Source: Leguminivora glycinivorella
Taxonomy: Eukaryota; Arthropoda; Insecta; Lepidoptera; Tortricidae
Direction: 5' to 3'
Length of the DNA stretch: 64,000 nt
Assembly (NCBI RefSeq): GCF_023078275.1
Contig: NC_062990.1
Location: forward strand, 9,749,549 to 9,813,548
Shown here: positions 20,338 through 30,620 of the stretch, one piece after another
Layout of the letters: each line of letters opens with the position of its first letter
Position numbering within the stretch: the stretch's first letter is position 1
Translations under genes and position numbers: made by a program
The notes under the pieces: model-generated
Told to the model about the DNA's origin: nothing
The model's database searches: none
The model's input: the letters and a program-made list of their open reading frames with translations, nothing else

Positions 20338-21185
20338 ATATTATATTATTATATGTTTGTGCTTGAGGAAGAACAAGGACAGTATTTTGGGTGCGAAACA
20401 GATTCCTGCTAACTTAGTGCGTGCATACTAATTCAATTTGGGTGTCCCATTTTAGCAATTGGTCGAGGGTAACGCTCAAAATTTGGCAGAGGTGACGTGC
20501 GGAAGGATTGTGTTGTTCATGGTAACTACTGGCGGTCTCCTTCCTAGGTTAAAGTGGAGAACCTGAGTTATTGATACATTTAAGGACGAGCCCATTAACG
20601 AAACCAATGTACTAGGAGTTTATGTACGTCACGGGTGATTGACGTCTTGAAGCTATCGTTGTTCGGAGCAGTTAGTATGTCGTCAGCAAAAACATACATT
20701 TGTATTAGAAAGCATAGATTGGGCCATGGACGAGCCCTAGGGGATCCCAATATCTACAGAACCACAGTCAGATTTTACCGAACCACTATTTATTACAACG
20801 GATTGCTGTCTTTCCTATAAGAAATCGGCCATGAACTTTAAAACAGAGGCACCTGGACCGTGGTGCTCAAACTTTTTGATTAGGACGTTGTGATCGCAAA
20901 GGTCAAAAGCATTCGTCATGTCGCAAACGACAATGGTTACATGTAAATGGTTCTCTTTAATAATTGAGACACATGAGCGATTTCGTCGATAGGCAAATTG
21001 TTTTGTGTGTATTAATTGAAACTTTTCTAAAAAGTTATGCGGCCGATTACTCACTCCCGCTTTTAAAACTTTGGACATAGTGGGAATTATACTTATTGGC
21101 CTAGGTATAGTTCCTCAACTCATCTTTCTGACTTTTGCCTTTATAAACGGGAACGACTGTTACATTTTTAAGTATGGTGGGTAAA
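20338..21185 (-). pseudogene. Reverse transcriptase core of a CR1/jockey-group LINE, broken
   Basis: Read on the minus strand, the order is that of a reverse transcriptase. VVPVYKG and NYRPIS-like sequence lie near 21160-21100 (split by a frameshift). An 87-codon frame at 21078-20818 holds KQFAYRRNRS, VVCDMTNAFD (motif A) and a KKFEHHG block. A GIP-GSS segment lies near 20750, VFADD (the YADD position) near 20685, NGLVLNVS near 20600 and KFLSVTLDQLLKWDT near 20480. Stops and frameshifts separate these. The ADD triplet is kept but the first residue is F, as in some R1/jockey relatives. Confidence 0.7.
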
Positions 21186-22200
21186 TACCTACTTTAATAA
21201 TAAAAAAATGTTAGTTAACTGAACTATGCCTAGGTAGTCCAACTTTGAGCATTAGCAACATAGTTGAGGTATCATATACATATATACCACAGGTGTTTTT
21301 CTTGTAACAATATTTGTCGCTATATGATTTTATACAACTCATCAAAGGTAAACCGAGACCGATAACTTAACGGAAACGGGACTTGAGGTGCACGAATGTG
21401 TAAGAGGTACTTCATTAGTCAGTTCCGGGCGAGCGATAGGTGCATTTGCAGCAGATAAAAAAAAATTGATATCTTAGCTAACCGGTTCCGCGATGTGTAT
21501 TGTTCGTCCCGGCTATCTTTTAACGAGTCCAGATTGCATTGTCGCTTGCTGGAGACGCGTGTCGTGACGGTGTTTACGATTTGCCAGAGAGTGTTTAGTT
21601 GATAACCACTACTTTGTAACGTTTTAGCGTAGTATTCGCGTTGTGCGATGTGCGTGTGATAGAGATTGTTTAAATTATTAATATTTTGATTGTGATATAA
21701 TTAGTTTCAATATCTCATTACTATGCGGGTGTTTTTGAGCGATTTCAATTAACTGGACGAGAAGTTTTTTTTTATTTTATTATTAAGTCGTTTGTGACCC
21801 ACGGATAGTTATATTTCTTGTGTGTTTGTACAAGACTGTATGGAAAACAGATACTGGCAACGTTATTTGAAATATAATGGATGTTAAATGTGTGATTTGA
21901 GCATTTTGTTAGATTTTTGGCCAATCAACTGAATAAAGATGTTTTTTTTATATACTCTATGACAGTAGTTACGCTATACATGTTAAGTTTATTGGATTAA
22001 ATTTCTTGTTGTGTTTCGGATTAAATTATTATTCCATACGACTATCGGTTTTGTTATATCTTATGATCTATTTTTGTTTGTTAATGTAAAATTGAATGAC
22101 AATGTTGGTATGCCTATAGGTGCAAAATTTAATAAGTAGGTACAAATTCATTGTTTTTTTTTATCGCTGATCTCTAAGCATATTATCTAATTGATAGTTG
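21186..22200. other. Interior of the LTR element, non-coding
   Basis: No domain or repeat unit was recognised. The stretch is AT-rich with many T runs. Confidence 0.45.
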
Positions 22201-22239
22201 ATACTCGTAGTTCCAGTCGTGACACTGAGAAATGCTCAA

Positions 22240-22862
22240 GGCGAAGGGACTCGCTTAACAACGAGGATGGCCGATGTACTTATTGCACTCTTCCTGTTAC
22301 TGTTGTATAGTCGTATTATTATTGTCTGAAAAATGGAGCCTTTGATTTTTTTTATTGTTATTATTGATGTTATTGATAAGTTTGCTATTGTCAAAACTCG
22401 TAAATTTTATTGTATAGTTGTGTTATCATTAACAAGCATGTCAACACCTGGAGGATTAGGTATGTTACCATTACCGTTGTATCAGACGAATGATTATTGT
22501 CTGAAACATGCAGCTTTTGATTTATTTGTTGTTAATTTATGTTTTTGAATAGTTTTCTATTGTTGAAACTCGTAACTTTTATTGAAGTTATGTTATCATT
22601 ACAAGCAATGTTCAATGATATGTTATCATTACCACTGTTGATCTCTAAACTAGTAGGCATAGGAAGTAGGTTTGTGTTATGTCAACAACCTAGGGATCGG
22701 TTGCACCAATCCGTCTGTTAACGAATTAAACGTTTGTAATATTTTTGTATGGTAATGTCCGTAGACTTCTGCTGCGAGACGTTGATGTGCCTGCTAGCTG
22801 TTGTCTGCGGGTGATGCAACTGGTCCTAAGCGAAGGGCCTCGCTTACACAGGAAGGCCGAGC
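22240..22862 (+). repeat. Degenerate tandem duplication at the 3' end of the LTR element interior
   Basis: TTATTGTCTGAAAAATGGAGCC and TTATTGTCTGAAACATGCAGC (22320 and 22494) begin two related segments. Both continue through TTTGATTT, GTCAAAACTCGTAA / GTTGAAACTCGTAA and GTTATCATTA. Outside them, GGCGAAGGGACTCGCTTAACA (22240) and AGCGAAGGGCCTCGCTTACACA (22829) are similarly related, each followed by a GGCCGA block. The second ends directly at the 3' LTR. There is no coding capacity. Confidence 0.55.
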
Positions 22863-23224
22863 TGTTAGCTTTCGACATTGAGTTCATAATTTTCATTGAT
22901 TTTATATGTATACTGGCCTTTATCAAATTATCGGTAGATATAAACGTGCCTGAATAAGATTGGCCCTTTTAAAAAAATAAAACATTAGGCGGGAACCGCA
23001 TAAATCTTGACAGATGTCACCGTGAAAAAAATATATAATCGGCATTATGGAAAAACTAGAAAAAGCAACCGTATAACCAAGCTGTGATAATTTTAGGAAT
23101 TTGTGTATTGTATTGTTAATATCGACTGTGATTGTAACCCAAACTGTTCAGTATGAGATTGGCATTGTAATAAAACAACGAGCAAGGAGAAGTTCTTTCA
23201 TTTAAGACCAGAACATAGCCTTCA
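22863..23224 (+). repeat. 3' LTR of the 7.5-kb element
   Basis: Same 362-bp sequence as 15720-16081, with the TATA-like box at 23031-23038 and AATAAA at 23169-23174. It is followed by GTAG (23225-23228) and then by the right half of the split host repeat. The frame at 23116-23409 (minus) crosses the boundary and is not a gene. Confidence 0.8.
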
Positions 23225-23665
23225 GTAGATACGTTTGCTTGATCTATGGTATATATGACATCTGTGGTTTGGATTGTGGGACCAGTGGGTGAGTGCCGAA
23301 AAACGTATATTAGTGTGGATAAGCGCCTCTTTTTGGCGTCAGCGGGTTTTCGGAGTGACCCACGATTATGGAGCGGAACTTTATAGCATATAATGACCGT
23401 TTTGGGCATTTAAATAAGCTTGCACGTACGTTTTATGAAGTAGCTCGTAATCTTTTGATCGCTATGTCGATATGTTTTGTTACAAGGTTTTTAGCGAGGA
23501 CGAAAATAGAATATGTTGTTTTTCTTTGTTTCTTGAAATATGTTGCTTTGTTGACTTTTGAAGTGCGTGCCTTAGGTAGGTATTTAAGATTATCAAAATT
23601 ATGTAAGTATTCCTATTACATATTTAGCAAATATTTTGACTGACATTGTTTAAAGTTTTGAATTT

Positions 23666-23816
23666 ATTTAAAAATATTTTTTAAGCGGGTTACTCACGTA
23701 TTAAGTCGATATAGCGTTCGACATGTTTCGGTTCAATCGCTATATCGACTTAATACGTGAGTAACCCGCTTAAAAAATATTTTTAAATATGTATGAGTCT
23801 CACGGGAGTTTTATAG
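23666..23816. mobile_element. 151-bp hairpin insertion with 16-bp target duplication
   Basis: TTAAAGTTTTGAATTT flanks the insert exactly (23650-23665 and 23817-23832). Arms of 50 bp at 23667-23716 and 23738-23787 appear perfectly complementary, with a 21-nt loop. A non-palindromic tail ATGTATGAGTCTCACGGGAG follows. A long target duplication argues for target-primed insertion rather than a DNA transposon. The minus-strand loop reads CCGAAACATGTCGAA, reminiscent of the GAAAC-GUC side of Penelope-type hammerhead ribozymes. Assignment to a PLE is inference. Confidence 0.65.
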
Positions 23817-24476
23817 TTAAAGTTTTGAATTTGTTTAATAGTTTAAGCTAAAAAGTGTTTTCTTTCCATAAGATTGTTATTGGTTTGGTGGTTTATTCAT
23901 ACAGCATACTACATTTAAGTGTCGGTAACAGAAGTAGGTGCCAAAGTTTCAGTAATACATACTTGATGAACTATTTTAATACAATTAAGAAACTCCTGTT
24001 TAAATTAGCATGATCAAACAAAACATTTATAAACATAAAATTATTCTATTAATTTTAACATCTTTTTTGATATATTTTCAGTATGTAGGCACGTTTACGT
24101 CAAAATTAATTTTAAAATTGAAGTAGCATCTATCTATGTTGTATAATAGAGAGAAGCGAGCAGTTTACCGTTGCAAGTAACAGCTGTTCGCAAATCAATG
24201 GATCTCATCATCTCAATGATCAGTATCGAGTTTCCGACACCCTACACTAAACGCATCTATACCGCTCTTTAATAGATATTCTACTATCTATGAAATAAAT
24301 ATGCGGAAATAATTTCGTTAGAGCAAAGTACTACATAATACTAAACTATGAGTAATAATAGGGTCACCCTTTTTCAGGAAATCTTTAAGTATAATGATGG
24401 CTTATTTTAGTTGTATTCATAGACTTTGTGCATAATAAGAAGCTGATCTGTAAATTGATTCTGTGACCTTTATAAA

Positions 24477-24568
24477 TCACCTGACCTTTACAAGCCTTCT
24501 TGAGCTTACCGTGGGCCTCAGTCAATCTGTGTAAGAATGTCCTATAATATTTATTAATTTATTTTTTA
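24477..24568 (+). repeat. 3' part of a tRNA-SINE, target of the PLE insertion
   Basis: CAAGCCTTCTTGAGCTTACC, GTGGGCCTCAGTCAATCTG and TAAGAATGTCCTATAATATT match 47633-47691. The A/T-rich tail AATTTATTTTTTA was duplicated by the following Penelope-like insertion. Confidence 0.75.
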
Positions 24569-25704
24569 ATATTGTCTTCGGTTACCGCGATAGTTACTCA
24601 TGAAATAAAACTATGGAAACGGATTAAATCGCGTATAATGAATTTAAAATACATCCCGACGTTTCGAACTCTTTACAGCGTTCGTGGTCAACGGGTGACT
24701 GAGGAAAAATTAAAATGTGCAAAAGCTACCCACTTACAAGAAATATTAACGAACCATGACCACAAATAATATAGATTTCTAAGGCAGGTTCACACACTAT
24801 TAATAAAGCCAGTTATACAATATTCAAAAAATTTTACCATTACTCTGTTAAAAAATAATTAACCAATTAATCTACACAAAATTGACAAAGAAACAAACTG
24901 CAAATGTCCAACACCATACAACACAAATGCCTCACAGCCTTCGTCGTGCTTGTTCCATTATCAGATGTACTACTGGATCCCAAGCCGGTGGTAAAGTAAA
25001 GCCATCCTCTCTATTAAAGTTTGGATATTTCTTGATCTCAATGGCCTCTCGCAACATTCTGGGTATATATCGCTTCTCCTTAGCGAGAACCAGAGGCTTG
25101 TCAAACTTTATAGCATGATTTAGCGGATGTCAAGCACCGTCGGCAAAGGTCTGCAGTCTCTGAACATGTCATGGATAAAGTCAATCATGCTATAAAGTTT
25201 GACAAGCCTCTGGTTCTCGCTAAGGAGAAGCGATATATACCCAGAATGTTGCGAGAGGCCATTGAGATCAAGAAATATCCAAACTTTAATAGAGAGGATG
25301 GCTTTACTTTACCACCGGCTTGGGATCCAGTAGTACATCTGATAATGGAACAAGCACGACGAAGGCTGTGAGGCATTTGTGTTGTATGGTGTTGGACATT
25401 TGCAGTTTGTTTCTTTGTCAATTTTGTGTAGATTAATTGGTTAATTATTTTTTAACAGAGTAATGGTAAAATTTTTTGAATATTGTATAACTGGCTTTAT
25501 TAATAGTGTGTGAACCTGCCTTAGAAATCTATATTATTTGTGGTCATGGTTCGTTAATATTTCTTGTAAGTGGGTAGCTTTTGCACATTTTAATTTTTCC
25601 TCAGTCACCCGTTGACCACGAACGCTGTAAAGAGTTCGAAACGTCGGGATGTATTTTAAATTCATTATACACGATTTAATCCGTTTCCATAGTTTTATTT
25701 CATG
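24569..25704. mobile_element. Penelope-like element in palindromic (inverted pLTR) form, 13-bp target duplication
   Basis: AATTTATTTTTTA occurs exactly at 24556-24568 and 25705-25717, bounding the insertion. Arms at 24599-25120 and 25183-25704 (522 bp each, 62-bp spacer) are symmetrical to the base, and only rare mismatches were seen (for example CGCGTATAAT against CACGATT). Each arm carries the PLE C-terminal coding tail, on the minus strand at 24927-25115 and on the plus strand at 25171-25371. A single long inverted terminal copy fits the known habit of PLEs to carry inverted pseudo-LTRs. No reverse transcriptase core is present. Confidence 0.8.
25171..25371 (+). pseudogene. C-terminal tail of a Penelope-like GIY-YIG/RT protein
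   Basis: The 66-codon frame contains NHAIKFDKPLVLAKEKRYIP, RMLREAIEIKKYPNFNREDG and WDPVVHL, then a stop. The pattern H-x-I-x-F-D...R-x-x-REAIEI-x-K...N-x-x-x-G...W-x-P matches the end of Penelope/Neptune-type endonuclease domains as I know them. The GIY-YIG catalytic core and the reverse transcriptase lie upstream in an intact element and are missing. The ATG lies at the arm/spacer junction and is not an original start. The mirrored copy is at 24927-25115 on the minus strand. Confidence 0.7.
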
Positions 25705-25717
25705 AATTTATTTTTTA

Positions 25718-27731
25718 TTTTATTTTTATAAAGCTTTTGACTGCCTCGAGTATAGCTTACTAAGTAACAAATGTAACGCTTGTAGTATTAATATCTTGCA
25801 TTAGACTGGATTAAATCATATATTCGGCGCAAATTGAGCAAATAGCAGCGGAAAATAAAGTCTTTTTGTCCGAAATCGTGGCGGTGTATGAGGATACCTC
25901 AAGGATCTGTACTAGGTCCATTTTAGTCATATTGGTAATAAAAATATTACAAAATTCACTTTCGTAAGTTCGTAGTGCTACTCTAAGTTATCCAATCAAG
26001 CAAGCTATTTGTACTGGCGTCATGGTATTAACACTAGTTATGAAAAAAAGGGTCATTAAAGTGATTGAGTTCGGGTTCTACATTTTAATGATGTCCTTCC
26101 AACTCGTCACTACCTCTGTGGTCCAGAATGCTCCTGGTATTTATCTTCTTTTTAAGTTTCTTTATCTGAAGGGACAACTCACTCTATTGTTTCATGTTTT
26201 TTTTTTGTTTTTTCTCGTGCGGTAATTTTAAAATCGTAAGCGACACTTGACTTTTTATTCACTGATGAAAAACATAAAAAAGCCATCAGTTTTACTGGCA
26301 TTTTAGCGATACGGAATCATGGGCCATTTACGAGATAAAAATGAATGTTATTGACAATTTTATTTTGCGTTCAAAAACTTAAAATTTTAGTGAGGTGTAA
26401 CAACATAAGGGCGAAAGTTGTGCATTTCTGCCTTGCTAGTGTTGCAAAAGAGTTGTTGACAATGTTAATGCACGTATTTTTCCGTTGACCAAATTACTGG
26501 TAAACTTTATTTAAATAAGAAAAAGGGCGATAATCGTACATTTTCGTGTAACATATGTGCCAGTTTTAAACTTGTTGACAATGTATTGTTTCGTAAAATG
26601 TCGATATAATCGGTAAACACTAAAGTCCGACCGTTTCGTGTTGTTCGAAATTCAAAAGAAACCGCTGTTTTGTAATTCGTTTTTTTGTTTGAATTCCATG
26701 GGCGATACCTGGCCGAAATGAAACAATGTTTTTTTTCGTACGGGCCTAATGCAGAGGTATAAAAGGAAATAAATGAAGTAAACGTGGTAGCACACTCTCG
26801 TCGTAATTTCTAGAATTGATAACAAAAAGCGTTCAATTTCATTTGCCTAAAAATTACGTGCCCAGAATGGATAGGCGAAGTATTTTGTTTGGTCACAGGA
26901 CTCCCAGGTCCCCGGCTAACTATTTATCATATGTTTGGTTCTGTTCTTGACTTTCATTAAGAAATATTGCTCATTGTATATGTATGTTTAAAACCAAAAT
27001 GTGTCCTACATGTTGGTTGTGTCTTGGTAAACCCACATATTATTTGGGTCTAAAACGTCTAAACTACTATGCATCCAAACTTTTTAATAAACTGTTCTAA
27101 ATCAAACAACTTATTTATTGTCAAGTAAGATATATTTTGTTTTAGTAACTCATTAATACAATCCGGTATAGACGGTAGGTATACATCAAATTATATTAAG
27201 TTATACACACTATACACCGATACACACAACAAGACACGTTGACGAAAGTGTACAACTGGCGTTAGTTTGACCGTTGCATTTCGCGAGGCGCCATCTTGAT
27301 TTTCGGCATTCGAAATTCGAAAAGGGTTTTTATGACCATTTTTGGGTTTTAGTAGCAGGAGCATACCATTGACATAGATTAGATTAGGGATTTATGATGT
27401 GAGAGGGATTCGTCTAAAACAGAAATTCTAACTATGTCTTTATCTAGTTTTATTTTAGAAATTTACCTAACTGACAAATTTTGTTTGCTTATAAGCAACT
27501 TAACATTAGTATACTAATATTTCAGATGTATTTGAGCAAGCATAGTTTACATTTTAGCGACTTTTCGACCAAAAAATAATACAGGCTTTGTTAGTCAATA
27601 ATATTACAAATAGAATTAACAAAAATATATTTGTTCCAATCAACATTTTACTGGCGATCATTTGCACTAATATTGGAGTCGATGAATGGTGATGATCATG
27701 ATCTAAATCAATTTTAATAGATATTAATATA
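25718..27731. other. 2-kb low-repeat stretch, no recognised gene
   Basis: No conserved protein frame was identified. GAGGTATAAAAGGAAAT at 26754-26770 is the best TATA-box-like site in the window, but no Inr or coding exon could be paired with it. The frames at 26022-26225 and 27554-27814 (minus) are hydrophobic and without motifs. This stretch and 9632-11274 are among the better places to look for host exons. Confidence 0.4.
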
Positions 27732-27907
27732 CTAGCTTTTGCCCGCGTCTCCACTCGCGTTAGAAGGAGACAAAAGTAGCCTATGTCACACTCCATCCCT
27801 TCAACTATCTCCACTTAAAAAATCACGTCAATTTGTTGCTCTGTTTTGCCGTGAAAGACGGACAAACAAACAGACACACTCTTTCCCATTTATAATATTA
27901 GTATGGA
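27732..27907 (-). mobile_element. Miniature Helitron (LEP1-like), full length
   Basis: The minus-strand start TCCATACTAATATTATAAAT (complement ends at 27907) and the end GGGCAAAAGCTAG (complement starts at 27732) are both present. The hairpin region is altered to GCGAGTGGAGACGCGGGC. Flanking A and T are conserved. Confidence 0.87.
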
Positions 27908-28245
27908 TATATTATGTTGTTATTGCCTATGAAATTAAAGAATGTACCAGTTAAATAATCGATATTTTGTAAAACAGTGAAGTATGCCTGTTCTTTCTTT
28001 TTCACATCGTTTGAACTTTATATTTAAAACAGACAAAGAACATAAATAACTTTTTGTTAAATACTTTAGAAAGCTTTTTAAGCGTACCACGAATACCCGA
28101 CGGTACGAAGAATGTACAAAGAAACTGCTTCTCATATTGTTACAATGACGGAAAGGTATCCATGAAATACGTGCCCTACAGGATATATTGTGAATGTGTA
28201 GGTATTTGTACAAACATAATAATACACAATACACTCTATGCATTA

Positions 28246-28424
28246 TCCATACTAATATTATAAATGGGAAAGTGTGCGTGTCTGTTTGTTTGTCATTCTT
28301 TCACGGCAAAACGGAGAGATTAATTGACGTGATTTTTTAAGTGGAGATAGTTGAAGGGATGGAGTGCGACATAGGCTAATTTTTGTCTCTTTCTAACGCG
28401 AGCAAACCCGCGGGCAAAAGCTAG
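28246..28424 (+). mobile_element. Miniature Helitron (LEP1-like), full length
   Basis: TCCATACTAATATTATAAAT to CGCGGGCAAAAGCTAG, inserted between A and T. About 340 bp separate it from the oppositely oriented copy at 27732-27907. Confidence 0.88.
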
Positions 28425-29109
28425 TAACTTATAAAATTCTTTTGACGATCCACGGGGTGTTCATGAGATTGCTCAAATTAAGACATAGTTTTAGCTCGTT
28501 TGAGATTTCTTCAATTTCCTTTAATGAAAATAATTATTAATTACATTATTAAGTACAGTTGGTAACATGTACTGTTGTACTATTTTAGGTGTACTATTAT
28601 TGATATTGGCTTATCTAAAGAAGAAGATATTCTTACCTTTACCAAAGCATGGTCACAGTAATTGAGTTTTAATTCAGTTTTAAACTAATTTTGGAAAGTC
28701 CTGATGTTTGCAGCCTCATGGCCACCCTGGCTACTAATTCAAGCTGTTCTATGTTCTATGGTTAGTACATTGAGCATTACTCTCTTTATTCCCTTGTAGA
28801 GCGCGCTTAGCTTTATTTATGCTTTTTCGGGTCTACACCAACCGTAGGTAGTATATAGTGGCAAAGGCCATTTGGATGACAAGTGTTGCAGTCTGTTGCA
28901 ACCTCAACACACTTCTTGAGAGGCTCTCAATGATACTTTTGGATAAAACAGACGCAATCATCAGCATCAATATTTTCTTTTTAATCAGACAATGAACGGC
29001 GAAATGTCTGTCGGGCGATAATTGTCAATAATGTAAAATAGGTCACTGAGTGACTCGAAATAAATAAGTAAGTAACGGTTATACCTTTTTGTTTCTCGAC
29101 GAGTGTCAA
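28425..29109. other. Stretch without recognisable feature
   Basis: No gene, tRNA or family shared with the rest of the window was recognised. Confidence 0.4.
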
Positions 29110-29690
29110 GCCTAGTCATCATGAGTATGAGTTGTAGCTGTGTGGTTGGTGTGTTCCCATGAAACCAAGGTATGTAGTTGTCAGGTGATGGAAACGCGCC
29201 ACTATTGTTACTAGACCATATGCCCTTTGAATTTGTATTTAAATTCGCCATTTTAATGCTCTAAACTGCACTTATTCTCGGTGTTTCTCCACATGAGCAC
29301 ACCTCAGACACTGCCGATCAAATATATGAAAGGGGCGCGTTCCTAGCACACATTCTAAGCTCGTGTAGGTGAACGCGTACTATGCTTATATGAGTGAAAT
29401 ATGACAGGTCGACTGTTCGCGTTTTTGACAGGCGGTAACTGTGAGGTAACCGAGACTGGGTGGGCGGTACTTTCAGCGGGAAGCGGAACGGGCCATACTG
29501 TACGATAGTACACTTTATTATACTGTGACATGAGTGTGTAGCCATCATAAGGCGTGTGGTCGGTGTGTACCCGTTCAACCAAGGTGCGTAGGCGGCAGGT
29601 GATGGACACGCGCCCCTATTGTTACTAGACCATATGCCCAATATGGCCATGGTTTGAATTTATATTTAAATTCGCCATTGGGGTAACTTG
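29110..29690. repeat. Direct duplication (29120-29250 and 29555-29685) around a dispersed repeat
   Basis: The blocks TGTGTGGTTGGTGTGTTCCC / CGTGTGGTCGGTGTGTACCC, ACGCGCC(A/C)CTATTGTTAC, TAGACCATATGCCC and ATTTAAATTCGCCAT occur twice in the same order. Between them, 29300-29545 is the reverse complement of 2622-2862. The overlapping 110- and 84-codon minus-strand frames are shared repeat sequence and not genes. Confidence 0.6.
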
Positions 29691-29756
29691 GGTAAGTAGG
29701 TTAGAAATGTTTGCGCAACGCAATAATAGTACCTACATTGTGCAACAAGGGGAGGA

Positions 29757-29855
29757 AGTTGAATATTACTAACGAGAGTAAGTTAAATCGCGACGGCTTG
29801 CCGGAGCGATTTAAAGCCTTGAGTTAGTAATATTCATACTTCTCGAGTTACACAC
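29757..29855. repeat. Short palindromic repeat upstream of the RTE LINE
   Basis: GAATATTACTAAC at 29762 is mirrored by GTTAGTAATATTC at about 29838. The inner TTAAATCGC/GCGATTTAA pair surrounds CGGCTTGCCGG. Confidence 0.65.
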
Positions 29856-29888
29856 AATGTTTTTCATTACACTTGCATTTTAAAAAAT

Positions 29889-30620
29889 ATGCAAAAAGGT
29901 AAAAAAGAGTTCACTATTTATATAACTACTAGGGCGTACCCCGCAAGCGACGCAAGTGATATTGGAGCCGATACGAATGCGCACATAAACAAAGAACATG
30001 CTAGGGCGTCCCCCGGAAGCGACGAACATAATGACAAGCTTAGAACACCAAGACACTTATCTAAAACTAAGCTCAGATTTGCCACATGGAACCTGGGAAC
30101 TCTTACAGGAAGAAGTCATGAGCTAGCTACAGTTTTAGATAGAAGAAAAATAAACGCATGCTGTATCCAAGAGACAAGATGGCAAGGCTCTAAATCCAGA
30201 GACATCGGATTGGGTTTTCAACTAGTATACCACGGCAACAAAAATTCGCGTAATGGTGTCGCAATCGCTCTGGACTGCAACCTTAAACAGCGGATTATCA
30301 ATGTGGACAGAATAAGCGATCGGCTCATGGCAGTAAAACTCGCCTTAGACGGTCAGCCACCTATGAACATAATCTGTGCCTATGCTCCACAAGCCGGATG
30401 TACCGAGGCAGAGAAGTCAGCGTTCTGGGAGGACTTCGACGACCTTATGGGCCTTATACCAACAGGCGAAACGAAATTCATTGGCGGAGATCTTAATGGC
30501 CATATTGGAACATCATCTCTCACTTACTCTGAAGTTCATGGAGGATATGGCTACGGTACAATAAATAAGGAGGGAAGAACCATTCTGGATTTCTGCGCAA
30601 GACATAACCTCATATTGTAA
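29889..30620 (+). pseudogene. Endonuclease portion of the RTE LINE polyprotein
   Basis: The 243-codon frame holds the AP-endonuclease signatures WNLG (residues 67-70), IQETRW (93-98, with the catalytic E) and GGDLNGHIG (199-207, the GDxN motif). The frame then stops at 30618-30620. Beyond this, the expected sequence (through IDYV and a QHRLL version of the SDH motif) continues one frame over, consistent with loss of one base near 30617. The first about 60 residues are not recognisable endonuclease and the start codon is uncertain. The protein would nick target DNA to prime reverse transcription. Confidence 0.82.

Larger units (their letters stand above)
15720..23224 (+). mobile_element. 7.5-kb LTR-bounded element with no gag-pol (LARD-like)
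   Basis: Two 362-bp direct repeats, read through base by base without finding a difference, bound this unit. They begin TGTTAGCTTTCG and end CATAGCCTTCA. GTAG lies immediately outside both ends (15716-15719 and 23225-23228), and the unit splits a host repeat. These are the marks of an LTR retroelement inserted as one piece. The 6.78-kb interior has no frame above about 90 codons that resembles Gag, protease, reverse transcriptase, RNase H or integrase. It contains a four-unit tandem repeat, a mini-Helitron and nested LINE debris. No primer-binding site could be matched after 16082, and the purine tract before 22863 (AGGAAGG) is weak. It fits the non-autonomous class called LARD; orientation is taken from the LTR signals. 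Confidence 0.75.

Noticed and set aside
21186..22862. Expected integrase/RNase H region before the 3' LTR
   Set aside because: No HHCC, DDE or RNase H-like frame could be found in any frame. Only a degenerate tandem duplication is present.
29318..29650. 110-codon minus-strand frame similar to a frame at 2534-2833
   Set aside because: The similarity comes from a dispersed repeat present in both places; there is no conserved start, domain or codon bias.
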